NCBI RefSeq assembly: GCF_905371695.1 | Contig: NZ_CAJPMA010000032.1 | Coordinates: 1-16,660, forward strand | Length of the DNA: 16,660 bases | Reading direction: 5' to 3' | Source of the DNA: an uncultured Campylobacter sp. | GTDB lineage: Bacteria > Campylobacterota > Campylobacteria > Campylobacterales > Campylobacteraceae | Shown: positions 7,999 through 14,194 of the stretch, one piece after another | Position numbering within the stretch: the stretch's first letter is position 1 | How the letters are laid out: every line of letters begins with the position of its first letter | Translations under genes and position numbers: made by a program | The notes under the pieces: model-generated | What the model was told of the DNA's origin: nothing | The model's input: only the letters and a program-made list of their open reading frames with translations | Databases searched by the model: none

Positions 7999-8762
7999 AA
8001 GATAAAGTGATCGTAGTAACGGGCGGTGCGGGCCGCATAGGAAGCGCTTTTATAAAAGCTATCGTCGCCCAAAACGGCACAGGCGTAATCGCAGAGACTA
8101 ACGTCGCCAAGGCCGGCGCTCTAAAAGAGGAAATTTTAAAAACGAATACAAAAGCTAAAATAGAAGTTTTAAATATCGACATTTGCTCTAAAAAATCGGT
8201 TGAAGGCGCGATTGAAATTTTACGCGATAAATACGGCAGGATAGATGCTCTGGTAAATAACGCCTACCCTATAAGCAAAAATTTCGGCAAGAAGTTTTTT
8301 GAGATAGATATGCAAGATTTTAACGATTTCGTCTCATTGCATCTTGGCGGATACTTTAATATCTCGCAAATTTTCGTTAAATATTTTTTAGAGCAAGGAT
8401 ATGGAAATATCATAAATATCTCATCTATTCAAGGTATCGGGGCTCCGGCGTTTGAGACCTATGAGGGTACGAATATGCACTCGCCTATCGAGTACACCGC
8501 CGTAAAGCACGGATTAATCGGTATGACAAAATATATGGCAAAAATGTTTAAAAAAGATCATATAAGAGTAAACGCTATAAGCCCCGGCGGGATTTTAGAC
8601 GGGCAGCCGGAGCCATTTTTAAGCCAATATAAAAGAAGATGCGGAACAAAAGGAATGCTTGATGCAAGCGATATAGTAGGAGCACTCATCTATCTTTTAA
8701 GCGATAGCTCTAAATTTGTAAACGGGCAAAATATCGTAGTTGATGACGGGTTTAGTTTATAG
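7992..8762 (+). CDS. ptmA: PtmA: classical short-chain dehydrogenase/reductase of the flagellin sugar pathway
   Basis: A 256-residue classical SDR. It has the cofactor loop TGGAGRIG (10-17), NNAY (89-92) in the NNAG position, catalytic Ser in NISSIQG (142-148), the catalytic pair Y168-x-x-x-K172 in EYTAVKHG, and VNAISPGGI after it. All active-site residues are present. The C-terminus GQNIVVDDGFSL is typical of FabG-like SDRs. PtmA was named in C. coli from mutants with altered flagellin post-translational modification, and it neighbours ptmB there too. Its exact reaction is not fixed by sequence; a role in supplying the amino-sugar precursor together with PtmF is the usual suggestion. It overlaps ptmB by 7 bp, has a GGAG at 7981-7984, and is the last gene of the operon, followed by a hairpin terminator. 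Confidence 0.88.
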   Translation: MLKDKVIVVTGGAGRIGSAFIKAIVAQNGTGVIAETNVAKAGALKEEILKTNTKAKIEVLNIDICSKKSVEGAIEILRDKYGRIDALVNNAYPISKNFGKKFFEIDMQDFNDFVSLHLGGYFNISQIFVKYFLEQGYGNIINISSIQGIGAPAFETYEGTNMHSPIEYTAVKHGLIGMTKYMAKMFKKDHIRVNAISPGGILDGQPEPFLSQYKRRCGTKGMLDASDIVGALIYLLSDSSKFVNGQNIVVDDGFSL

Positions 8763-8787
8763 CGATAAATTTTACGGGTTAAATTTT

Positions 8788-8815
8788 AAACCCCAAGTCG
8801 AGCGGCTCGGGGTTT
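8788..8815. terminator. Hairpin terminator between convergent ptmA and flagellin genes
   Basis: AAACCCC (8788-8794) pairs with GGGGTTT (8809-8815), and inside it GAGC pairs with GCTC around a single-base loop, with a short bulge (AAGTC) on the left arm. It lies between the ptmA stop (8762) and the flagellin stop (8824). It is followed by T-rich sequence on + (ATGTTTAATTATT), and by TTTAAAATTTAA on minus. A rho-independent terminator serving both directions is likely, though neither T-tract is long. Confidence 0.75.
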
Positions 8816-8823
8816 ATGTTTAA

Positions 8824-10311
8824 TTATTGAAGTAATTTTAAAACGTTTTGTTGAACGCTGTTAGCTTGACTCATCGCGTAAGCGCCTGATTGAGCTAGGA
8901 TATTGTGTTTAGAGAATGTCGCACTCTCTGCTGCAAAATCCACATCCCTGATTTGGCTTTCAGCTGATTTGACGTTCACCTGTGTTACGGTAATGTTATT
9001 AACCGTCGCTTGAAGCTGATTTTGAACGGAACCTAGGTCAGAACGAACTTGATCTAGCGTTTTTTGAGCAGATTCAGCAATATCCATAACCGCCATTGCG
9101 CCGCGAAGCGTCATAACGCCTGCTGATTGAGCCACTGTTAAGCTCGCACTATTTCTTGAAAAGCCCATCGCAGTAGCTAGCGCACCGTCGATTTGACCAC
9201 GGATTTCCCTCATAGATACTGATTTTTGAGCACCGCCAGCTTTTGTAAATGCAATAGAAAGACCAGTATTGCCAGTTACAGACATTTTAATGTCTCTTCC
9301 GTCTAGACGAACAAGATTGATGCGGCCTATAAAAGTTTTGGTCAAAAGCGCCTTATTATCGCCGAACGTACTTATTTTACCTTTTACTTCGATAGCGCGA
9401 CCGTCGCGGCTAGTTAGTACTAGACTACCCTTTTCGGAGTCGATAGAGGCTTGAACGCCGGTTTGATCTTTCACGGCATTAATAGCATTTACCAAAGCGC
9501 CGTTTGCGTCGCCAGCTTGTACTTCTAAATCGCCTATCTTTACGCCGTTAATACTAACGGAAACCATGCTGCCTGATTTAACTGCGCCTTTACCTATCCA
9601 AGTAACATCAGCAGTTGCTCTAATACCGGTTCTTTCAGCTACTTTATTGATATTTTCAGCTAGTTTTCCTAGACCTTTACCAAGACCAGTTGAAACTACG
9701 GTTTCGATTACACCTACGTTGTTCACGCCGTCAACATCTAAAAATTTAAGATTAACCTTACCGGTACCGCTTAATAACGCAGAACTCTCGAAGCGAGTTA
9801 AACCGATTTTATCGGACGTAGTAGCACCGATAGAAGCCTTAACGGTTTGGTTTGAATAAGCGCCGATTTGGAATTCTTTATTATTAAACGTTCCGTTTAG
9901 TAGTTGCTGACCGTTGAAAGACGTAGTGTTACCGATGTTGTCTAGCTCTTCCATTAGACGAACGATGTCTGCTTGAAGCGCTTGGCGAGATTGAGTAGTT
10001 TGGCCGTCTTGAGCTGATTGAGTAGCTTTTGTCTTGATAGTATCAAGAATTTTTAGCTGCTCGTCCATTGCCTTATCCGCTACTTGGATGATACCGATAG
10101 CGTCGTTGCCGTTTGCGATAGCTTGACCAAGAGCGCTAGCTTGGCTTCTTAGGCTGTCTGCGATAGATAGACCAGAAGCGTCGTCCGCTGCCGTTTGGAT
10201 ACGTAAGCCTGAGCTTAATTTACCGAGAGATTTTGATAAACCGGTCTCGTTTGCTACTGAGTTTGCATGCGTATTTAACGCATTAACGTTGGTGTTAATT
10301 CTAAATGCCAT
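8824..10311 (-). CDS. Flagellin, major flagellar filament subunit
   Basis: A 495-residue flagellin, secreted by the flagellar type III system and polymerised into the filament. The conserved N-terminal D0/D1 region (1 to about 170) begins MAFRINTNVNALNTHANS and includes LGKLSSGLRIQTAADDASGL. The C-terminal D1/D0 region (about 405-495) includes ESQIRDVDFAAESATFSK and ends NSVQQNVLKLLQ. The centre (about 170-400) has two flagellin_IN-like segments (AERTGIRATADV and KDQTGVQASIDS) and many Ser/Thr that could carry nonulosonate. There is no cysteine and no signal peptide, as expected. The ILDTIKTKATQ segment is of the Campylobacter type known to evade TLR5. ATG at 10311 is chosen because AAGGA lies 6 bases upstream and the sigma-28 promoter is at the right distance. 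It is shorter than the roughly 572 residues of C. jejuni FlaA, so it is named only as flagellin. Only one copy is in the window. Confidence 0.95.
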   Translation of the reverse strand: MAFRINTNVNALNTHANSVANETGLSKSLGKLSSGLRIQTAADDASGLSIADSLRSQASALGQAIANGNDAIGIIQVADKAMDEQLKILDTIKTKATQSAQDGQTTQSRQALQADIVRLMEELDNIGNTTSFNGQQLLNGTFNNKEFQIGAYSNQTVKASIGATTSDKIGLTRFESSALLSGTGKVNLKFLDVDGVNNVGVIETVVSTGLGKGLGKLAENINKVAERTGIRATADVTWIGKGAVKSGSMVSVSINGVKIGDLEVQAGDANGALVNAINAVKDQTGVQASIDSEKGSLVLTSRDGRAIEVKGKISTFGDNKALLTKTFIGRINLVRLDGRDIKMSVTGNTGLSIAFTKAGGAQKSVSMREIRGQIDGALATAMGFSRNSASLTVAQSAGVMTLRGAMAVMDIAESAQKTLDQVRSDLGSVQNQLQATVNNITVTQVNVKSAESQIRDVDFAAESATFSKHNILAQSGAYAMSQANSVQQNVLKLLQ

Positions 10312-10317
10312 TGTAAA

Positions 10318-10322
10318 TCCTT
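10318..10322 (-). promoter_or_regulatory. Ribosome binding site of the flagellin gene
   Basis: AAGGA on the minus strand, six bases (TTTACA) before ATG at 10311. It decides against an in-frame ATG at 10362, which overlaps the sigma-28 -10 box and so could not be translated from that transcript. Confidence 0.85.
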
Positions 10323-10360
10323 TTAAGTTTTTAGTTACGACTTCTTGTCGCACGAAAACC

Positions 10361-10387
10361 ATATCGGAAAAAAATAAAAAAAGTTTA
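10361..10387 (-). promoter_or_regulatory. Sigma-28 (FliA) promoter of the flagellin gene
   Basis: On the minus strand TAAACTTT (10387 to 10380), 11 bases, then TCCGATAT (10368 to 10361). The enterobacterial FliA consensus is TAAAGTTT-N11-GCCGATAA, so 13 of 16 positions match with exact spacing, and CGATAT is the form seen at C. jejuni flaA. The expected transcript starts about 40 bases before the flagellin ATG. The bases between the TAAAC and CCGATAT elements are T7-A-T7. Confidence 0.88.
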
Positions 10388-10433
10388 TAGGTAAGACGGA
10401 GAAATTTTCAAATTTCTTTTTCGGCCAAAATTT

Positions 10434-10443
10434 TTGCTACAAT
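10434..10443 (+). promoter_or_regulatory. Extended -10 promoter of topA
   Basis: TGCTACAAT (TG at 10434-10435, TACAAT 10438-10443) matches an extended -10 box (TGnTATAAT) with one change. The upstream stretch is AT-rich, and Campylobacter sigma-70 promoters often lack a clear -35. A start near 10450 gives a leader of about 23 bases that contains AAGG (10461-10464) and ATG at 10473. It is divergent from the flagellin promoter about 50 bp away. Confidence 0.65.
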
Positions 10444-10472
10444 TACCGCAAAAAAATAAAAAGGCTATATTA

Positions 10473-12581
10473 ATGAAAAGCTTAATCATCGTGGAGTCGC
10501 CCGCGAAAGCCAAAACGATAAAAAATTTCCTCGGAAGCGACTACGACGTCATCGCATCAAAAGGCCATATCAGAGATCTGCCAAAGACGGCATTCGGTAT
10601 CAAGATCGAGGGTGAAAAATTTACGCCCGAGTACAAAATAAGCGCCGATCACTCCGCAATCGTAAAAGAGATCAAAGAACTAGCTAAAAGCGCCGACCAA
10701 ATCTACCTCGCAACCGATGAGGACCGCGAAGGAGAGGCCATCGCCTACCACATCGCCGCAGCCATCGGCAAAAAGCCCGAGAGCCTGCCTCGCATCGTGT
10801 TTCACGAGATCACAAAAAGCGCCATCGAAGCGGCTCTAAAAAACCCGCGCACTATAAATATGGATAGCGTAAACGCGCAACAAGCCCGCCGCCTGCTAGA
10901 TCGAATCGTTGGCTACAAGCTCTCGCCGCTATTAAATTTAAAAATCCAAAAAGGCCTAAGCGCCGGACGCGTGCAAAGCGCCGCTCTAAAAATCATCGTA
11001 GACCGCGAGCGCGAGATTAGAGACTTTAAACCGATCGAATACCACAGCATTGACGCCGTTTTCAAAAAAGACCTCGATGCCGAGCTGGTTAAATTTGAAG
11101 CACAAAAGATAGAAAAGCTAACGATAACAAACGCCGACCGAGCCAAATTTATCGTGGAAAATCTAAAAAGCGATAAATTTAGCGTCCGCGAGATCGAAGC
11201 CAAAGAGCGCAAAACCGAGCCTGCGCCGCCTTTTATGACCTCGACGCTACAGCAAAGCGCGAGCAACCGCCTAGGCTTTAGCCCGAAAAAAACGATGATG
11301 ATCGCGCAAAATTTATACGAGGGCGTGCAGACGCACCAGGGCTTTATGGGCGCGATAACCTACATGAGAACGGATAGCCTAAACCTCGCCAAAGAAGCCG
11401 TCGCAGCCGCGCGCGAGACGATCGAGAAAGAGTACGGCGAACGCTACTTGCCGGCAAAGGCTAAAATTTACGCAACCAAAAGCAAAGGCGCGCAAGAAGC
11501 CCACGAGGCGATCCGCCCGACGAACCTTAGCTTCACGCCCGCTATCGCCGCGCAATATCTCGAAAAAGACGCATTGCGCCTCTACACGCTCATCTACAAC
11601 CGCTTTTTAGCCTGCCAGATGAGCGCTAGCATTAGCCAGACGCAAAACGTATTCGTCGCGGGAGCAAAAGGCGAGTTTAAAATAAGCGGCCGCAAGGTGC
11701 TGTTTGACGGATTTTACCGCGTTTACGGCGATATGGATAAGGATAAAATTTTGCCCGACTTAAAAATCGGCGACGAGATGAGCCTGCAAAGCATCAAAAG
11801 CTCGCAGCACTTCACCGAACCGCCGTCTCGCTACTCGGAAGCCGGACTCGTTAAAAAGCTAGAAAGCCTAGGCATCGGGCGCCCTAGCACCTACGCACCG
11901 ACCATCTCGCTGCTGACCTCTCGCGACTACGTCAAAGTTGAGAAAAAGCAGCTCGTGCCAAACGAGATCGCCTTTACGATGATGGGCGTTTTGGAGGAGC
12001 ATTTTAGCGATATAGTAGATAGCGAATTTACGTCAAATATGGAAGAAAAGCTCGACCACGTCGCCGAAGACAAAGCCGACTGGCAAAAGCTTTTGAGCGA
12101 TTTTTATCATCCGTTTATGGATAAAATTTCGGCCGGCAAAACGGGCATAAAAAGCCAAAAAGTAGCCACCCCTATCGGCGAGAAGTGCCCCGAGTGCGGC
12201 GGCGAACTGCTACTGCGAAAAGGGCGCTACGGCGAGTTTATCGCGTGCGGAAATTTCCCTAAGTGCAAATACTCGCGCAATATCGCCAAGGCAGAACAAG
12301 GCGCACAAGAAGGCGAAGCTGTGGCAAAACCGAAAAAAGAGCTCAAAAAGATCGACGTGCCGTGTCCAAAATGCGGCGGAGACATCGTCGAGCGCATCAG
12401 CCGCAGGGGTAAATTTTACGGCTGCGCAAACTACCCAAAATGCGACTTCATCTCAAACTATGAGCCGGTCGCGCAAAAATGCGACGAATGCGGCGGCGAT
12501 ATGATCAAAAAAGAGCTCAAAAAGGGGACGTTTCACGAGTGTGTGAAGTGTAAGAAGAAGGTACAAATCGCAGAGCAATAG
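10473..12581 (+). CDS. topA: DNA topoisomerase I (type IA)
   Basis: A 702-residue enzyme that relaxes negative supercoils by breaking and rejoining one strand through a tyrosyl link. The N-terminal TOPRIM domain has IIVESPAKAKTI (5-16, with Glu8) and the metal-binding TDEDREGEA (81-89). The catalytic Tyr is Y297 in GAITYMRTDSL. LGIGRPSTYAP is another strongly conserved segment. The C-terminal part carries three Cys4 zinc-ribbon (Topo_Zn) modules: CPECGG...CGNFPKC (near 571-595), CPKCGG...CANYPKC (near 630-655), and a third with CDECGG...CVKC near the end. Length and layout are normal. I start at ATG 10473, not the in-frame TTG at 10434, because the -10 box covers 10434-10443 and AAGG lies just upstream of ATG. 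The gene is more GC-rich than the sugar operon. Confidence 0.96.
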   Translation: MKSLIIVESPAKAKTIKNFLGSDYDVIASKGHIRDLPKTAFGIKIEGEKFTPEYKISADHSAIVKEIKELAKSADQIYLATDEDREGEAIAYHIAAAIGKKPESLPRIVFHEITKSAIEAALKNPRTINMDSVNAQQARRLLDRIVGYKLSPLLNLKIQKGLSAGRVQSAALKIIVDREREIRDFKPIEYHSIDAVFKKDLDAELVKFEAQKIEKLTITNADRAKFIVENLKSDKFSVREIEAKERKTEPAPPFMTSTLQQSASNRLGFSPKKTMMIAQNLYEGVQTHQGFMGAITYMRTDSLNLAKEAVAAARETIEKEYGERYLPAKAKIYATKSKGAQEAHEAIRPTNLSFTPAIAAQYLEKDALRLYTLIYNRFLACQMSASISQTQNVFVAGAKGEFKISGRKVLFDGFYRVYGDMDKDKILPDLKIGDEMSLQSIKSSQHFTEPPSRYSEAGLVKKLESLGIGRPSTYAPTISLLTSRDYVKVEKKQLVPNEIAFTMMGVLEEHFSDIVDSEFTSNMEEKLDHVAEDKADWQKLLSDFYHPFMDKISAGKTGIKSQKVATPIGEKCPECGGELLLRKGRYGEFIACGNFPKCKYSRNIAKAEQGAQEGEAVAKPKKELKKIDVPCPKCGGDIVERISRRGKFYGCANYPKCDFISNYEPVAQKCDECGGDMIKKELKKGTFHECVKCKKKVQIAEQ

Positions 12582-12585
12582 CGGT

Positions 12586-12709
12586 GGCTTGTCTTTTTGG
12601 TTTATACTTCGTTGGAAATTTCGCCGAAGCTCGGTTACATACTATATGTATGCGCCCTCGCTCGGCTCATTTCCGCCTCGTCTAAACGCAAAAATACGTC
12701 GCCTTATCG
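12586..12709 (+). repeat. Inverted-pair structured repeat, unit A (long imperfect hairpin)
   Basis: The unit starts with GGCTTGTCT (12586-12594) and ends with ATACGTCGCCTTATCG (12694-12709). In between, TTTTTG (12594-12599) pairs with CAAAAA (12689-12694), GTTTA (12600-12604) with TAAAC (12683-12687), GGAAAT (12614-12619) with ATTTCC (12669-12674), and the tip CATAC-TATAT-GTATG (12638-12652) closes the arm, giving a hairpin of about 100 nt. It resembles unit B in reverse complement. No reading frame of note is present. Confidence 0.7.
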
Positions 12710-12744
12710 ATTGCAACTCAGAAATTTTAAATTTAACATAAAAA

Positions 12745-12870
12745 CGACAAGGCGAAGTATCGCGAGATGATTTTTCGAGTTTTGAAGCAAAATTGAGCGT
12801 GCGCTAGGCATATAGCCTGCGGAGCGAAAATTTTGCGAAATCTCGGAAAAGCGCTCGCGAGACAAGCCGC
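12745..12870 (-). repeat. Inverted-pair structured repeat, unit B (long imperfect hairpin)
   Basis: This is the reverse-oriented partner of unit A. On the minus strand it starts GCGGCTTGTCT (12870 to 12860) and ends ATACTTCGCCTTGTCG (12760 to 12745), which matches the end of unit A at 14 of 16 bases. Inside, TCGCGAG (12760-12766) pairs with CTCGCGA (12854-12860), TCGAG (12775-12779) with CTCGG (12842-12846, with one G-T pair), GCAAAATT (12787-12794) with the AATTTTGC region (12829-12835), and AGGC-ATATA-GCCT (12805-12817) forms the tip. The unit ends one base before the A-rich ribosome-binding region of bioB. Confidence 0.7.
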
Positions 12871-12875
12871 AAAAA

Positions 12876-12880
12876 AAGGA
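12876..12880 (+). promoter_or_regulatory. Ribosome binding site of bioB
   Basis: AAGGA eight bases before ATG at 12889. It fixes the start, which is also where Campylobacter BioB proteins begin (M-x-TIMLCAICS). Confidence 0.8.
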
Positions 12881-12888
12881 ATAAACTA

Positions 12889-13728
12889 ATGAAAACTATT
12901 ATGTTATGTGCTATTTGTTCGGTCAGCTCCGGCAACTGCTCCGAGGACTGCGGCTACTGTACGCAAAGTGCGGGCATAAATGCCAGCATCGAAAAATACA
13001 AAATGAAAAGCGTCGAGCAAGTAGTCGCCGAGGCCAAGATCGCGGCGGCAAACCACGCACTGGGCTTTTGCCTCGTCACCAGCGGCGCAAGACTCACGGA
13101 CAAAAAGACCGAGGAGATCGCCCGCCTCGCGCACGCCGTAAATAAAGAAGTTCCAAACCTCATGCTGATCGCTTGCAACGGCATGGCGACGCTACCGCAG
13201 CTAAAAGAGCTAAAAAGCGCGGGCGTGTTTAGCTACAACCACAACCTAGAAACCTCGCGCGAGTTTTTCCCGCAAATTTGCTCGACGCATAGCTGGGACG
13301 AGCGCTGGCAGACCAACATCGATGCCAAAGAAGCGGGGCTAATGCTGTGCACGGGCGGCATTTACGGCCTTGGCGAGAGCCAGGCCGATCGCGCGAGCCT
13401 GCAAGCTAGCCTTGCTAGGCTTGATCCGTTTTCTAGCCCGATAAATTTCTTTATCCCAAACGATGCGCTACGCGTCAAACGGCCGCCTATGGGAGCGGAC
13501 GAGGCGCTAAAAATCATCGACGACACCGTTGCCGCATTGCCTAACGCTCGCGTGATGATAGCAGGCGGTAGGGAGAAAATTTTAGGCGAACGCCAATACG
13601 AAATCTTTGATCACGGCGTCTCTGCTGTCGTTATCGGCGACTACCTCACGACCAAGGGCGAGGTCGCCAGCCGCGATATCGCCGAGTTTAAGGCGCGCGG
13701 ATTTAGCTTCGTTACGCTTTGCCACTGA
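12889..13728 (+). CDS. bioB: Biotin synthase, radical SAM enzyme
   Basis: A 279-residue radical SAM enzyme that inserts sulfur into dethiobiotin, the last step of biotin synthesis. The radical SAM cluster motif is C17-x3-C21-x2-C24 in NCSEDCGYC, followed by TQSAGI. Further family segments are KMKSVEQVV, LVTSGARL, YNHNLETSREFFP, GGIYGLGES (in the place of GGIxGmGE) and FFIPNDALRV. The final part has MIAGGREKILG (about residues 224-234), with Arg in the position of the [2Fe-2S]-binding residues. The protein is short compared with the roughly 345 residues of E. coli BioB because it lacks the N-terminal extension, as is normal in Campylobacter. No other biotin gene is nearby. Its stop overlaps the crcB start (TGATG), so the two are translationally coupled. 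Confidence 0.94.
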   Translation: MKTIMLCAICSVSSGNCSEDCGYCTQSAGINASIEKYKMKSVEQVVAEAKIAAANHALGFCLVTSGARLTDKKTEEIARLAHAVNKEVPNLMLIACNGMATLPQLKELKSAGVFSYNHNLETSREFFPQICSTHSWDERWQTNIDAKEAGLMLCTGGIYGLGESQADRASLQASLARLDPFSSPINFFIPNDALRVKRPPMGADEALKIIDDTVAALPNARVMIAGGREKILGERQYEIFDHGVSAVVIGDYLTTKGEVASRDIAEFKARGFSFVTLCH

Positions 13729-14075
13729 TGCAAAATTTACTCCTAATCGGGTGCGGCGGATTTTTGGGGTCAGTTTGTAGAGCTATTTTAAGCGGCGCGG
13801 TCGCTAAATTTTGTCCCGATTTTCCGCTTGCTACTCTTTGCGTCAATGCTCTCGGTAGCTTTTTGATCGGCGTACTACTCTCGTTAAATTTGAGCGAAAA
13901 TTTAAGGCTCTTTCTAGTCGTCGGCACACTAGGCGGTTTTACGACGTTTTCGACGTTTAGCTATGAGACGGTGCGTCTTTTTAGCTCGGGACAAATTTCG
14001 GCAGCATTTTTAAACGCGTTTTTTAGCATTTTTGTTTGCCTCGGGTTTTGTTATCTAGGCACCGTTATTCGCTAA
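13728..14075 (+). CDS. crcB: CrcB/FluC fluoride ion channel
   Basis: A 115-residue inner-membrane protein that exports fluoride as a dual-topology dimer. Four hydrophobic segments are visible (about 1-20, 32-52, 62-80 and 90-112). The first carries GCGGFLGSVCR (8-18), matching the GGxxGaxxR start of the family. The second has LCVNALGSFLIG (37-48) with the conserved Asn40. The third has GTLGGFTTFSTFSYE (66-80), containing the Phe residues that line the fluoride path and the TFS signature. I use ATG at 13728, which shares one base with the bioB stop, rather than an in-frame TTG at 13719 inside bioB. No fluoride riboswitch is visible upstream. Expression probably follows bioB, and a terminator hairpin follows the gene. 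Confidence 0.92.
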   Translation: MQNLLLIGCGGFLGSVCRAILSGAVAKFCPDFPLATLCVNALGSFLIGVLLSLNLSENLRLFLVVGTLGGFTTFSTFSYETVRLFSSGQISAAFLNAFFSIFVCLGFCYLGTVIR

Positions 14076-14093
14076 AATCTAAATTTTACGCAT

Positions 14094-14136
14094 ATAAAGC
14101 GACCGCGAAAATTTTTAAAGAGCGCGGGCGCTTTAT
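14094..14136 (+). terminator. Rho-independent-like terminator after bioB-crcB
   Basis: ATAAAGCGACCGCG (14094-14107) pairs with CGCGGGCGCTTTAT (14123-14136) except for one A-G mismatch, around a 15-base loop. The stem is strong. The sequence after it is A-rich (TAAAAAAT) rather than a clean T-tract, but the right arm ends CTTTATT. It lies 19 bases after the crcB stop. Confidence 0.75.
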
Positions 14137-14158
14137 TAAAAAATAACTAACCCTAAGA

Positions 14159-14164
14159 TATAAT
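14159..14164 (+). promoter_or_regulatory. -10 box of the antiporter gene
   Basis: A perfect TATAAT, 30 bases before the TTG start at 14195 and just after the preceding terminator. No clear -35 is seen, as is common in Campylobacter. The implied leader is about 24 bases and contains AAGAAAGAGA (14181-14190) as ribosome binding site. Confidence 0.65.
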
Positions 14165-14194
14165 CTCGCCCTAACGAAACAAGAAAGAGAAAAT

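Larger units (their letters stand above)
12582..12888. other. 307-bp gap between topA and bioB, mostly filled by the two repeat units
   Basis: Besides units A and B, the gap has an AT-rich centre (12710-12744, with AAATTTTAAATTTAACATAAAA) separating them, and the A-rich bioB leader (12871-12888). No tRNA, riboswitch or clear biotin-repressor operator is recognisable. A bioB promoter could lie in the AT-rich centre, but I see no convincing -10 box. The hairpins may also end the topA transcript. Confidence 0.6.

Noticed and set aside
10312..10362. In-frame extension of flagellin to ATG at 10362 (17 extra residues)
   Set aside because: That ATG overlaps the sigma-28 -10 box, has no ribosome binding site, and the extra residues do not belong to any flagellin N-terminus.
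10434..10472. TTG start for topA at 10434
   Set aside because: The codon lies within the extended -10 box and TopA proteins start at the MKSLIIVESP-type sequence; ATG 10473 has its own AAGG.
12582..12888. Degenerate gene or tRNA in the topA-bioB gap
   Set aside because: No frame of useful length, no tRNA arms or CCA-end pattern; the signal is inverted repeats.
12904..13184. Extra open frames on both strands within the start of bioB
   Set aside because: They overlap the radical SAM motif region of bioB, are Arg/Ala-rich artefacts of GC-rich codons, and lack ribosome binding sites.
13719..13727. TTG start for crcB inside bioB
   Set aside because: ATG 13728 gives the expected short N-terminus before the first helix and a typical TGATG coupling.
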